From Oscillospiraceae bacterium (GTDB lineage: Bacteria; Bacillota; Clostridia; Oscillospirales; Oscillospiraceae): a stretch of DNA of 29,067 nucleotides. The stretch is taken from NCBI GenBank assembly GCA_902767395.1, contig CACXHI010000136.1:1-29067 (forward strand), given 5' to 3'. The position numbers were made by a program, and so were the translations under genes. Of this stretch, positions 15,701-22,907 are shown one piece after another (the stretch's first letter is position 1; the number at the start of each line of letters is the position of its first letter). The notes beneath the pieces were generated by a model. The model was not told where the DNA came from, made no database searches, and saw only the letters and a list, made by a program, of their open reading frames with translations.

Positions 15701-15760
15701 ACCACGCCCTGAACTGTTACCAACGTTTTGCATACTTGCCCAAAAAATCTATTTTTCCTC

Positions 15761-15789
15761 TTTACTTTTTGTCCAAAATGCGGTATGAT
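15761..15789 (+). promoter_or_regulatory. rubrerythrin promoter
   Basis: TTTACT (15761-15766) and TATGAT (15784-15789) are 17 bases apart, about 45 bases before the start codon. No clear PerR-type operator was seen around it. Confidence 0.65.
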
Positions 15790-15831
15790 AATGGACACAT
15801 AGCAACCAAATTTTTTCAGGAGGTAATGGTT

Positions 15832-16404
15832 ATGAAGTTTGTATGTCCCGTTTGTGGGTACGTCCATGAGGGCGATACCCCTCCCGAGTTCTGCCCCGTT
15901 TGCAAGGTTCCCGGCTCCCGCTTTACCAAGGTCGAGGGAGAGATCAAGCTCGCCGCCGAGCACGTCTTCGGCGTCGGCACGAAGCTTGACAACGTCCCCG
16001 AGGAAGACAGGAAGTACATCATGGAGCAGCTCAAGGCCAACTTCACCGGCGAATGCTCCGAGGTCGGCATGTATCTGTGCATGGCCCGCGTCGCTCATCG
16101 CGAGGGCTATCCTGAGATCGGCCTGTACTGGGAAAAGGCCGCCTATGAGGAAGCCGAGCACGCCGCCAAGTTTGCCGAGCTGCTGGGCTCCGAGCTGGAG
16201 CCGAAGATGACGGCCTCCACCAAGGAGAACCTGAAGTGGCGCGTGGACTGCGAGTACGGCGCAACCAAGGGCAAGTTCGATCTGGCCGCCTGCGCCAAGA
16301 AGAACGGCCTCGACGCCATCCACGACACCGTGCATGAAATGGCCCGTGACGAGGCCCGACACGGCAAGGCCTTGGAGGGCCTGCTGAAGCGCTACTTTGG
16401 CTAA
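15832..16404 (+). CDS. rbr: rubrerythrin with N-terminal rubredoxin domain (reverse rubrerythrin)
   Basis: 190 aa. AGGAGG at 15818-15823 is 8 bases from the ATG at 15832 and only 2 from an in-frame ATG at 15826, so 15832 is chosen. The rubredoxin iron site comes first (Cys5, Cys8, Cys21, Cys24 in two CPVC motifs), followed by the ferritin-like di-iron four-helix domain with ExxH motifs in EEAEHAAKF and DEARHGKAL. This rubredoxin-first order is that of the clostridial reverse rubrerythrins, which reduce hydrogen peroxide (and in some cases oxygen) with electrons from NADH through a partner reductase. Cytoplasmic, oxidative-stress defence of an anaerobe. Single-gene unit with its own promoter and terminator; no reductase partner is next to it. 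Confidence 0.95.
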   Translation: MKFVCPVCGYVHEGDTPPEFCPVCKVPGSRFTKVEGEIKLAAEHVFGVGTKLDNVPEEDRKYIMEQLKANFTGECSEVGMYLCMARVAHREGYPEIGLYWEKAAYEEAEHAAKFAELLGSELEPKMTASTKENLKWRVDCEYGATKGKFDLAACAKKNGLDAIHDTVHEMARDEARHGKALEGLLKRYFG

Positions 16405-16420
16405 GCACTGTTCAGAACGC

Positions 16421-16464
16421 AAAAACGGTATGGGAGAGCGAAGGTTCTTCCATACCGTTTTTTT
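16421..16464. terminator. bidirectional terminator between rubrerythrin and minus-strand operon
   Basis: A 13-bp stem (16421-16433 with 16450-16462) with A-run and T-run arms and a 16-base loop follows the rubrerythrin stop by 16 bases. The A-rich left arm gives a U-run on the minus strand as well, so it can also end the long operon coming from the right. Confidence 0.88.
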
Positions 16465-16502
16465 GAGAATGAGATTGTTTCCCTTTTAAGCGAAATGGCG
16501 TA

Positions 16503-16571
16503 GTAGGGACAGCAATGCTCGTCCGCCGATCCGCACCCACGCCCGGTAGTGGCGCACATCCAGTGCGCCAC
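16503..16571 (+). repeat. two GTAG-footed palindromes
   Basis: First, GTAG at 16503-16506 followed by a damaged copy (one base missing in the left arm) of the hairpin found at both ends of the 15453-15601 element. Second, GTAG at 16546-16549 leading into a perfect 9-bp stem (16549-16557 with 16563-16571). Both lie in the spacer between the terminator and the end of the minus-strand operon. Confidence 0.65.
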
Positions 16572-16645
16572 GGTTCTCACGTGACGAAACGGAGGGGAAC
16601 GGCTTCTTCGCTTCCACTGTTTCCGTTATTCCGGGGCGTTGGTTC

Positions 16646-17434
16646 TCAGTCCAGCAGGGTCGGTTCCATTGCTTCGTGCAGGCGCTCGGTGATGGCCCCG
16701 GCGAAGATCCGGTCGGCCTGAATGTGAATGGTTTGCAGGGCGGGGGCACACTGAGCCACGGGGAGCTTGCCGTTCATAAACACGTCGTTGTCGAGAATGA
16801 ACTTCACCTCGCTGTCCTTCTTGTTCCCGTTCTGTACCATGCCGGGGCCGGCGTGCATCTTTACGCGGCAGCCGCCGGGAATCGCCAGCTCCACGTCCTG
16901 CGCGGCAAGCGAGAAGCTCTGCTCCTGCACGTCGTCCTCTCCCAGCAGACCGAGATAGGCCGGCTGGAACAGCTCGCGGAAGGGCACGTCCTCCACCCCC
17001 AGCGTCTTGCGGGAGAAGATATTGATGAACCGCAGACCGACCCGCTCAAAGTAGGCGGGCTGATAGATCGGGATGAATTGCGCCAGCACCAGATCGAGCT
17101 TGGCGGCCATGTCCTCCCACGTTGTGTAGGCGTGGGTTGCGAGGGAAACAAAGCTGTTGGTCAGATTAACCTTCCATTTTCCGTCGGCGGAGATGAACTG
17201 ATAATTGGTGATGGGCTGGGCCTCCTCCACCCGGTAATTGCCGGAGCCGCCGGACAGTCTGGGCTTGGGCTGCTCCATCAGGCGCTGGTACTGGGGGAAG
17301 TCGCGCCGAATGGCCTCCTGAAAATCCACCGGCTCGCGGGCGGAGATGGAAAGAATGGTGGGGAAGCGGAGCTGACAGATCACTTCAATCAACTGCGCCT
17401 TGCGGTAGAGATAGCGGTCACGGTCAAAAAACAT
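16646..17434 (-). CDS. TIGR04255-type family protein
   Basis: 262 aa. The ATG at 17434 is preceded by GGAGG at 7 bases; extension further upstream would run into rnc and has no ribosome site. The N-terminal pattern (LIEVICQLRFPTILSI, EPVDFQEAIRRDFPQY), the central SFVSLATHAYTTWEDMAAKL block, and the FERVGLRFINIF strand match the sporadically distributed TIGR04255 family. Its molecular role is not known to me. It is the last gene of the minus-strand housekeeping unit, 16 bases after the rnc stop. In Bacillus the position after rnc is held by smc and ftsY, so this is a lineage-specific neighbour. Soluble; no signal peptide or TM segment. Confidence 0.75.
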   Translation of the reverse strand: MFFDRDRYLYRKAQLIEVICQLRFPTILSISAREPVDFQEAIRRDFPQYQRLMEQPKPRLSGGSGNYRVEEAQPITNYQFISADGKWKVNLTNSFVSLATHAYTTWEDMAAKLDLVLAQFIPIYQPAYFERVGLRFINIFSRKTLGVEDVPFRELFQPAYLGLLGEDDVQEQSFSLAAQDVELAIPGGCRVKMHAGPGMVQNGNKKDSEVKFILDNDVFMNGKLPVAQCAPALQTIHIQADRIFAGAITERLHEAMEPTLLD

Positions 17435-17450
17435 GGTATCGCCTCCGTTT

Positions 17451-18140
17451 TCATTCGTCAATTTCGCCGGGGAACAGCCGCTTGACAGCGGCGCAGGCCG
17501 CGGCTTGCTCGGCCCGCTTTTTGCTGGTGCCGCTGCCCTGTCCGACCTCCTGCCCGTTGAGCAGGACGCGGACGGCGAACTCCTTGTTGTGGTCCGGGCC
17601 CCGCTCGGAGAGCAGCTCATAGGACAGAGCTTGGTTCTTTTTCTGCTGCACCAGCTCCTGCAGGGCGGTTTTGTAGTCGGTGTTCAGACGGATACGCGCC
17701 CCGGTGTCCACCAGAACGTGCGTATAGATAAAACGCTTTGCTGCCACCAGCCCGCCGTCCAAATAGATCGCGGCAATCAGGGCCTCCACCACGTCGGCAA
17801 TGATGGACACGCGCTGGCGGCCGCCGCAGGCCTGTTCGCCCTTGCCCAGCCGCAGATAGTTGCCCAGCCCCAGCTTCTGCGCGGTCTGGGCCAGACTTGC
17901 CTCGCAGACCAGCTCCGCGCGGAGCTTGGTCAGCTCGCCCTCATGCAGGGCCGGAAACGCGCCGAACAGGTAGTCCGCCGTCGTGAAGCCGAGGATCGAG
18001 TCCCCCAGAAATTCCAGCCGCTCATAGCTTTTCAGTCCGTCCTTATAGACCTCGTTGGCGTAGGAGGTGTGGGTCAGGGCCGTTTCCAGCAGGGTGGGGT
18101 CCTTGAAGACGTAGCCAATGGTCTTTTGTAGTGCGTGCAT
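17451..18140 (-). CDS. rnc: ribonuclease III
   Basis: 229 aa. The ATG at 18140 shares its A with the plsX stop (TGATG) and has GGGAGG upstream; the GTG one codon earlier is less likely. RNase III cuts double-stranded RNA, matures the 30S rRNA precursor and trims other structured transcripts. The signature ERLEFLGDS gives Glu43 and Asp47, and DVVEALIAAIYLDGG gives Asp116 and Glu119, so the metal-binding set is complete. The double-stranded RNA-binding domain spans about 155-225 and ends with GSGTSKKRAEQAAACAAV. Cytoplasmic, dimeric. Coupled to plsX upstream and followed closely by the TIGR04255-type gene. Assignment is secure. Confidence 0.97.
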   Translation of the reverse strand: MHALQKTIGYVFKDPTLLETALTHTSYANEVYKDGLKSYERLEFLGDSILGFTTADYLFGAFPALHEGELTKLRAELVCEASLAQTAQKLGLGNYLRLGKGEQACGGRQRVSIIADVVEALIAAIYLDGGLVAAKRFIYTHVLVDTGARIRLNTDYKTALQELVQQKKNQALSYELLSERGPDHNKEFAVRVLLNGQEVGQGSGTSKKRAEQAAACAAVKRLFPGEIDE

Positions 18141-19168
18141 CACTGGGCCTCCCGCGGCAGAATCATCTGATCCACGTGTTCCGAGATGGACTGGCAGATT
18201 CCGGCGTTGACCGCCGCGACTGCCTGCTTGACCGCACTCACCACAGCCTCGGTGTCCGCCGAGCCGTGGGCCTTGATGACCGGCTTGGAAATACCCAGCA
18301 GCATCGTGCCGCCGACCTTGCGATAGTCCATCAGACCCAGCGTTTGCTGGAGCTCCTTCTGCAGCAGCCAGCCTGCCAGCTTGGTTTTCAGACTGCGGCC
18401 CAGCATGTTCTTGACCAGCGAGCCCATGAACATCGCGGTTCCCTCCGCACCCTTGAGGAAGACGTTGCCGGAGAAGCCGTCGGCCACCAGCACGTCGCAG
18501 CCGCCCAGCATGGCCTCCCGGGCCTCAATGTTGCCCACGAAGTTCAAAATGCCCTTCTCGCCCGCCTCCTTGAGAAGCTGATAGCTCTCCTTGTGCCGGC
18601 TGTCGCCCTTGGAGTCCTCCGCGCCGTTGTTCAGCAGGGCGACGCGGGGGCGGTCGAGGCCAAGGGTCAGGTGGGCATAGAACGAGCCCATGCAGCCGAA
18701 CTGGAGCAGGAATTCGGGCGTACACTCCACGTTTGCGCCGGAGTCAATCAGGATCAGACTCCCGGTTTTGGTGGGGATGGTGGGGCCGAAGGCCGCCCTG
18801 CGAATGCCGCGCACCCGCTTGACCACCAGCGTCGCCGCCGAGAGCAGGCCACCCGTGGACCCGGCGGACACAAAGGCGTCGCCGCCGCCGTCCGCCAGCA
18901 GCTTGAGGCCCTTGACCATGGAGGATTCCTTCTTCGTGCGGACGACAGTGGCGGGGTCGTCGTGCATATCCACTACCTGCTCCGCGTCCATGAGCTCCAC
19001 GCCCTTTGGCAGAGTTTCAATGCCCTGCTCCTTCATCAAGCTCAGAAGCTGTTCCACGCGGCCAATCAGAACGACCTCCACGCCCAGCTCCTGCGCAGCC
19101 CGGAAGCCGCCCTCAAGGAATGCGCGCGGGGCGTTGTCGCCGCCCATGGCGTCAATAATAATCTTCAT
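18140..19168 (-). CDS. plsX: phosphate acyltransferase PlsX
   Basis: 342 aa, normal length. PlsX converts acyl-ACP and phosphate to acyl-phosphate, the donor used by PlsY in the first step of phosphatidic acid synthesis; it acts at the inner face of the membrane. Recognisable blocks: the start MKIIIDAMGGDNAP, SAGSTGGLLSAATL, GPTIPTK, DSGANVECTPEFLLQF, NNGAEDSKGDSRHKESYQLL, NFVGNIEAREAMLGGCDVLV and GFSGNVFLK, ending with the AHGSADTEAV region. GGGAGG lies 9 bases before the ATG. The acpP gene that commonly separates plsX from rnc in Firmicutes is absent here. The 5' side is a 110-base gap to trmFO with a heptad tract. Confidence 0.97.
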   Translation of the reverse strand: MKIIIDAMGGDNAPRAFLEGGFRAAQELGVEVVLIGRVEQLLSLMKEQGIETLPKGVELMDAEQVVDMHDDPATVVRTKKESSMVKGLKLLADGGGDAFVSAGSTGGLLSAATLVVKRVRGIRRAAFGPTIPTKTGSLILIDSGANVECTPEFLLQFGCMGSFYAHLTLGLDRPRVALLNNGAEDSKGDSRHKESYQLLKEAGEKGILNFVGNIEAREAMLGGCDVLVADGFSGNVFLKGAEGTAMFMGSLVKNMLGRSLKTKLAGWLLQKELQQTLGLMDYRKVGGTMLLGISKPVIKAHGSADTEAVVSAVKQAVAAVNAGICQSISEHVDQMILPREAQ

Positions 19169-19245
19169 CTAAGTTTGCCTCCCTTTTTGTGTTTCGGGGG
19201 ATTGAGAACGATGGGAAGAAATAGGAAACAGGCCATCGGCAAGCT

Positions 19246-19301
19246 CTTATTTACTTATTACTTATTACTTATTACCTGTTACTTGTTCCCTGCTGCCTGC
19301 T
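19246..19301. repeat. eight-copy heptanucleotide tract spanning trmFO 3' end
   Basis: Eight consecutive 7-bp units run from 19246 to 19301: three ACTTATT after a variant CTTATTT, then ACCTGTT, ACTTGTT, CCCTGCT, GCCTGCT. The tract lies partly in the trmFO-plsX gap and partly inside trmFO, where it supplies the last codons and stop (…AAGNK). Confidence 0.8.
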
Positions 19302-20589
19302 CCAGCGCGGCCAGTGCGCGTTCTGCGATGGCAAGGTTTTTGTTGGCCTTTCCCTTGACTCTCCGGCCCAGCGGGGGAAGAATGCCGAAGTTGACGTTCA
19401 TCGGCTGGAAGTGCGTCACCGAGGAATCACTGACGTAGCGTCCCAGCGCGCCGATGGCGGTCTCCGCCGGGAAGTCCGGCACGGGCTCGCCGTGGATGCG
19501 GGCCGCCATGCAGACGGCGGCCAGATAGCCCGAGGCCGTGGATTCCACGTAGCCCTCCACGCCGGTCATCTGCCCGGCAAAGGCCACCAGCGGGTTGCGC
19601 CGGTCGGCGTAGGTGCGATCGAGCAGACGGGGCGAGTCCAAAAACGTGTTGCGGTGCATCACGCCGTAGCGGAGGAATTCCGCGTTGGCGAGGGCGGGGA
19701 TCATGGAGAAGACCCGCTTCTGCTCGGCAAATCGCAGATGGGTCTGGAAGCCGACCAGATTGTAGACCGACCCCGTGGCATTGTCCTTGCGGAGCTGCAC
19801 CACGGCGTAGGGCTCCTTCCCCGTCTTGGGGTCGGGCAGGCCCACGGGCTTGAGCGGGCCAAACCGGAGGGTGTCCTCCCCTCTGCGGGCCATGACCTCC
19901 ACGGGCATACAGCCTTCAAACACCATGCTGTCCTCGAAGCCGTGGACCGGGGCCTCCTCCGCGCTTGCCAGCTCCCGGACAAAGGCCTTGTACTGGCCTT
20001 CGTCCAGCGCACAGTTTACATAATCCGGCGTCCCCCGGTCGTATCGGGAGGCGAACCACGCCTGCTCCATGTCCAGCGAGGCAAAGCTCACCAGCGGCGC
20101 GGCGGCGTCGAAGAAGTTCAGGTAGCCCGCCCCGCCGAAGTATTCGGCAATCGCCGCCGACAGCGGCTCCGAGGTCAGTGGGCCGGTGGCAAGGATGACC
20201 GGGCCTTCGGGGACGGCAGTGACCTCCCGTACCTCCACGGTGACGTTGGGGTGGGAGCGGATGCGCTCCGTGACCGTCCGAGCGAAGCCCTGCCGGTCCA
20301 CCGCCAGACAGCCGCCCGCCTCCACGCGGGTTGCGTCCGCGCAGGCGAGAATCAGGCTTCCCACCCGGCGCAGCTCCTCCTTGAGCAGTCCCACGGCGTT
20401 CTCCAGCCGGTCGCCCCGCAGAGAATTGGAGCAGACCAGCTCGGCAAAGTCCGGGCTGTGGTGGGCGGGGGTCATTTTGTCCGGCTTCATTTCGATCAGC
20501 CGAACCTTCAAAGCGCGCTGCGCGAGCTGCCACGCGGCCTCGGAGCCGGCCAGCCCCGCGCCGACGACGGTGACATCATATTCTTTCAT
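19279..20589 (-). CDS. trmFO: FAD/folate-dependent tRNA (uracil-54 C5) methyltransferase TrmFO
   Basis: 436 aa. The ATG at 20589 starts MKEYDVTVVGAGLAGSE with the FAD dinucleotide fold; an in-frame TTG two codons earlier is less likely. TrmFO uses methylenetetrahydrofolate and FADH2 to make ribothymidine at position 54 of the tRNA T-loop. The two functional cysteines known from the Bacillus enzyme are at matching places: Cys53 in LVCSNSLRGD and Cys227 in FEGCMPVE. Other blocks: HHSPDFAEL, TGPLTSEPL, GQMTGVEGYVES and PMNVNFGILPPL. The ribosome site is weak; the gene begins 23 bases after topA, so coupling is probable. The extreme C-terminus is encoded by a degenerate heptad tract. Confidence 0.97.
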   Translation of the reverse strand: MKEYDVTVVGAGLAGSEAAWQLAQRALKVRLIEMKPDKMTPAHHSPDFAELVCSNSLRGDRLENAVGLLKEELRRVGSLILACADATRVEAGGCLAVDRQGFARTVTERIRSHPNVTVEVREVTAVPEGPVILATGPLTSEPLSAAIAEYFGGAGYLNFFDAAAPLVSFASLDMEQAWFASRYDRGTPDYVNCALDEGQYKAFVRELASAEEAPVHGFEDSMVFEGCMPVEVMARRGEDTLRFGPLKPVGLPDPKTGKEPYAVVQLRKDNATGSVYNLVGFQTHLRFAEQKRVFSMIPALANAEFLRYGVMHRNTFLDSPRLLDRTYADRRNPLVAFAGQMTGVEGYVESTASGYLAAVCMAARIHGEPVPDFPAETAIGALGRYVSDSSVTHFQPMNVNFGILPPLGRRVKGKANKNLAIAERALAALEQAAGNK

Positions 20590-20605
20590 AGACAAATCAC
20601 TTTTA

Positions 20606-20632
20606 CTTACTCTTATTCCTTGTTACTTGCTG
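20606..20632. repeat. degenerate heptad tract at the topA 3' end
   Basis: CTTACT (one base short), CTTATTC, CTTGTTA, CTTGCTG in a row, spanning the topA-trmFO gap and the last topA codons (…ASNKE). Similar in composition and period to the tract at 19246-19301. Confidence 0.5.
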
Positions 20633-22904
20633 CCGGTTTCTTCTTTGCCGCGCTCTTCCGGGCCGCCGGCTTTTTTTCTGCGCTCTTGCGCGTCGTCTTT
20701 TTCTTCTCTGCGCCCTGCGTGGCTGCTTCGTCAGGGGTGGCGGGCTCGGCTGGCGTCCCGTTCTCGCCGGGCTCGGCGGCGGGCTGTGCCTTTTTGTAGT
20801 AGCCGCGCTTGTCCTCTGGCAGGAAGTTTTCGCATTTTTCGTTGATGCAGAAGGGCTTCATCCGGCCCTTGCCGGAGCGCTTGAACATCGTCTGCCCGCA
20901 GGCGGGGCAGTCCTGATCGGTGGGAACGTCCCACGTCATAAAGCCGCAGGCCGCGCCGGTTTCACAGGCATAGTAGGCGTAGCCGCGCTTGGATTTCTTT
21001 TTCAGCATCCCGCCGCCGCACTTGGGGCAGCGGCCGGGCATCCGTTCCACGATGGGCTTGGCGTTTTTGCATTCCGGGTAACCGGGACAGGCGAGGAACT
21101 TGCCGAAGCGGCCGAATTTGACGACCATGTTGCGCCCGCAGAGCTCGCAGATCTCGTCCGTGACCTCCTCGGGAACCTTGATGCGGGTGTCCTTCAGCGC
21201 CTCCTCGGCCTGCTCCATCTCCCGGTGGAAGCCGTCGTAGAAGTCGCGCAGCACCTGCTTGTAGGGCAGCTTGCCCGCCTCGACCTGATCGAGTCGATCC
21301 TCCATCCCCGCCGTGAATTCCACGTCGATGACGTCGGTGAAGCGGTCGAGCATGAGCTGGGTCACGACCTCGCCCAGCGGCGTGGGTTCGAGACGCTTGT
21401 CCTTCTTGACCACGTACTCCCGATCCTGAATCGTGGAGACGATCGAGGCGTAGGTGGAGGGCCGGCCGACGCCGCGCTCCTCCATTGCCTTGACCAAGGT
21501 GGCCTCGGTGTAGCGAGCGGGGGGCTGGGTGAAATGCTGCTCGGGCCTGGTCGTCAGGTGACGAACCTGCTCGCCCTCCCGCAGCTCGGGCAGGGCGTCA
21601 AGCTTTTCCTCGCTCTCGTCGTCCTTCCCCTCCTCGTAGACCGCCAGAAAGCCGGAGAAGCGCAGGCTCTGATGGTTGGAGCGGAAGGTATGTCCCTTAC
21701 AGTCGGTGTCGATGGTGGCGGTGTCGTAGACCGCGTTCTCCATCTGGCAGGCGACGAAGCGGCTCCAGATCAGCTTATACAGCCGATATTGGTCGCGGCT
21801 GAGATCCTTTGCCAGCGATTCCGGGTCGAGATAGACGTTGCTCGGGCGAATGGCCTCGTGCGCATCCTGCGCCGCACTCTTGGTGCGAAAGCGGCGGGGA
21901 TTGCCGGGGTAGTAGCGGCTGCCGTAGCGCTCGGTGATGAAATCCCGGGCGGCAAAGAGGGCCTCGTCCGACAGACGCAGGGAGTCGGTACGCATATAGG
22001 TAATCAGACCCACCGCGCCGTGGCCGGTGAGCTCCACGCCCTCATAGAGCTGCTGCGCAATGGCCATAGTGCGTTTGGGCGTCATGTTCAGCTTGCGCGA
22101 GGCCTCCTGCTGAAGGGTGGAGGTGATGAAGGGGGGCGCGGGGGAGCGGCGCTTCTCGGCTTTTTTGATCTCGCGGACGGTGAAAAGCTGCTGCTCCACG
22201 TCACTGCGCACGGTCTGGGCCTCCGCCTCGTTGGCAAGCGTCCGTTTTTTGCCGTTTTCGCCGTGGTAGTGGGCCTCGAAGCGGCCCGGCTTGTCCAGAC
22301 ATTCCAGCGTTACGTCCAGAGACCAGTACTCCTCCGGCACGAAGGCGCGAATCTCGTTCTCGCGCTCCACAACCAGCCGGGTCGCAACCGATTGCACGCG
22401 TCCCGCGCTCAGACCCCGGCGAATCTTCCGCCAGAGCAGGGGGGAGAGCTGATAGCCCACGATCCGATCCAAGATTCGGCGGGCCTGCTGGGCGTCCACC
22501 AGATCGTGGTCGATGTCGCGGGGCTGGGCGATGGCCTTGGTGACCACGCCTCGGGTGATTTCGTTGAAGGTGACGCGGCGGGTCTTGCTGTCCGGGAGCT
22601 GGAGCAGCTCCTTGATGTGCCAGGAGATCGCCTCACCCTCGCGGTCCGGGTCGGTTGCGAGATAAACGGTGTCCGACTTCTCGGCGGCCTTTTTCAGCTC
22701 GCGGATCAAGTCGGCCTTTTCCTTCATGGGGATGTATTCGGGGGTGAAATCATGCTCCAGATCCACGCCCATGCTGCTCTTGGGCAGGTCGCGCAGATGC
22801 CCCATGCAGGCCTTGACCTGATAATCGGGGCCGAGATATTTGCTGATGGTTTTCGCCTTGGAGGGCGACTCCACAATCACAAGATCGGGGTTTTGCTTTG
22901 CCAT
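20613..22904 (-). CDS. topA: DNA topoisomerase I (type IA)
   Basis: 763 aa. It relaxes negative supercoils by single-strand passage. The TOPRIM domain opens with VESPSKAKT (Glu12) and holds ATDPDREGEA (Asp85, Asp87, Glu89); the active-site tyrosine is Tyr303 in LITYMRTDSLRLS. The gate and arch follow, with DAHEAIRPSN and RYTEATLVKAMEERGVGRPSTYA. Three Cys4 zinc fingers lie at about 585-690 (CELC...CPGYPEC, CPKC...CETGAAC, CPAC...CINEKC). The last 45 residues are a Lys/Ala-rich tail resembling histone H1-like tails, likely a non-specific DNA-binding extension. AGGAGG is inside the dprA end, 9 bases before the ATG. Assignment is secure. Confidence 0.97.
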   Translation of the reverse strand: MAKQNPDLVIVESPSKAKTISKYLGPDYQVKACMGHLRDLPKSSMGVDLEHDFTPEYIPMKEKADLIRELKKAAEKSDTVYLATDPDREGEAISWHIKELLQLPDSKTRRVTFNEITRGVVTKAIAQPRDIDHDLVDAQQARRILDRIVGYQLSPLLWRKIRRGLSAGRVQSVATRLVVERENEIRAFVPEEYWSLDVTLECLDKPGRFEAHYHGENGKKRTLANEAEAQTVRSDVEQQLFTVREIKKAEKRRSPAPPFITSTLQQEASRKLNMTPKRTMAIAQQLYEGVELTGHGAVGLITYMRTDSLRLSDEALFAARDFITERYGSRYYPGNPRRFRTKSAAQDAHEAIRPSNVYLDPESLAKDLSRDQYRLYKLIWSRFVACQMENAVYDTATIDTDCKGHTFRSNHQSLRFSGFLAVYEEGKDDESEEKLDALPELREGEQVRHLTTRPEQHFTQPPARYTEATLVKAMEERGVGRPSTYASIVSTIQDREYVVKKDKRLEPTPLGEVVTQLMLDRFTDVIDVEFTAGMEDRLDQVEAGKLPYKQVLRDFYDGFHREMEQAEEALKDTRIKVPEEVTDEICELCGRNMVVKFGRFGKFLACPGYPECKNAKPIVERMPGRCPKCGGGMLKKKSKRGYAYYACETGAACGFMTWDVPTDQDCPACGQTMFKRSGKGRMKPFCINEKCENFLPEDKRGYYKKAQPAAEPGENGTPAEPATPDEAATQGAEKKKTTRKSAEKKPAARKSAAKKKPAASNKE

Positions 22905-22907
22905 GAA

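Noticed and set aside
15559..15831. N-terminal extension of rubrerythrin
   Set aside because: It would cross the palindromes and promoter; AGGAGG at 15818 and the rubredoxin CPVC motif fix the start at 15832.
17432..17620. N-terminal extension of the TIGR04255-type protein into rnc
   Set aside because: The extension is Ser/Arg/Ala-rich shadow of rnc; the ATG at 17434 has GGAGG and begins the conserved part.
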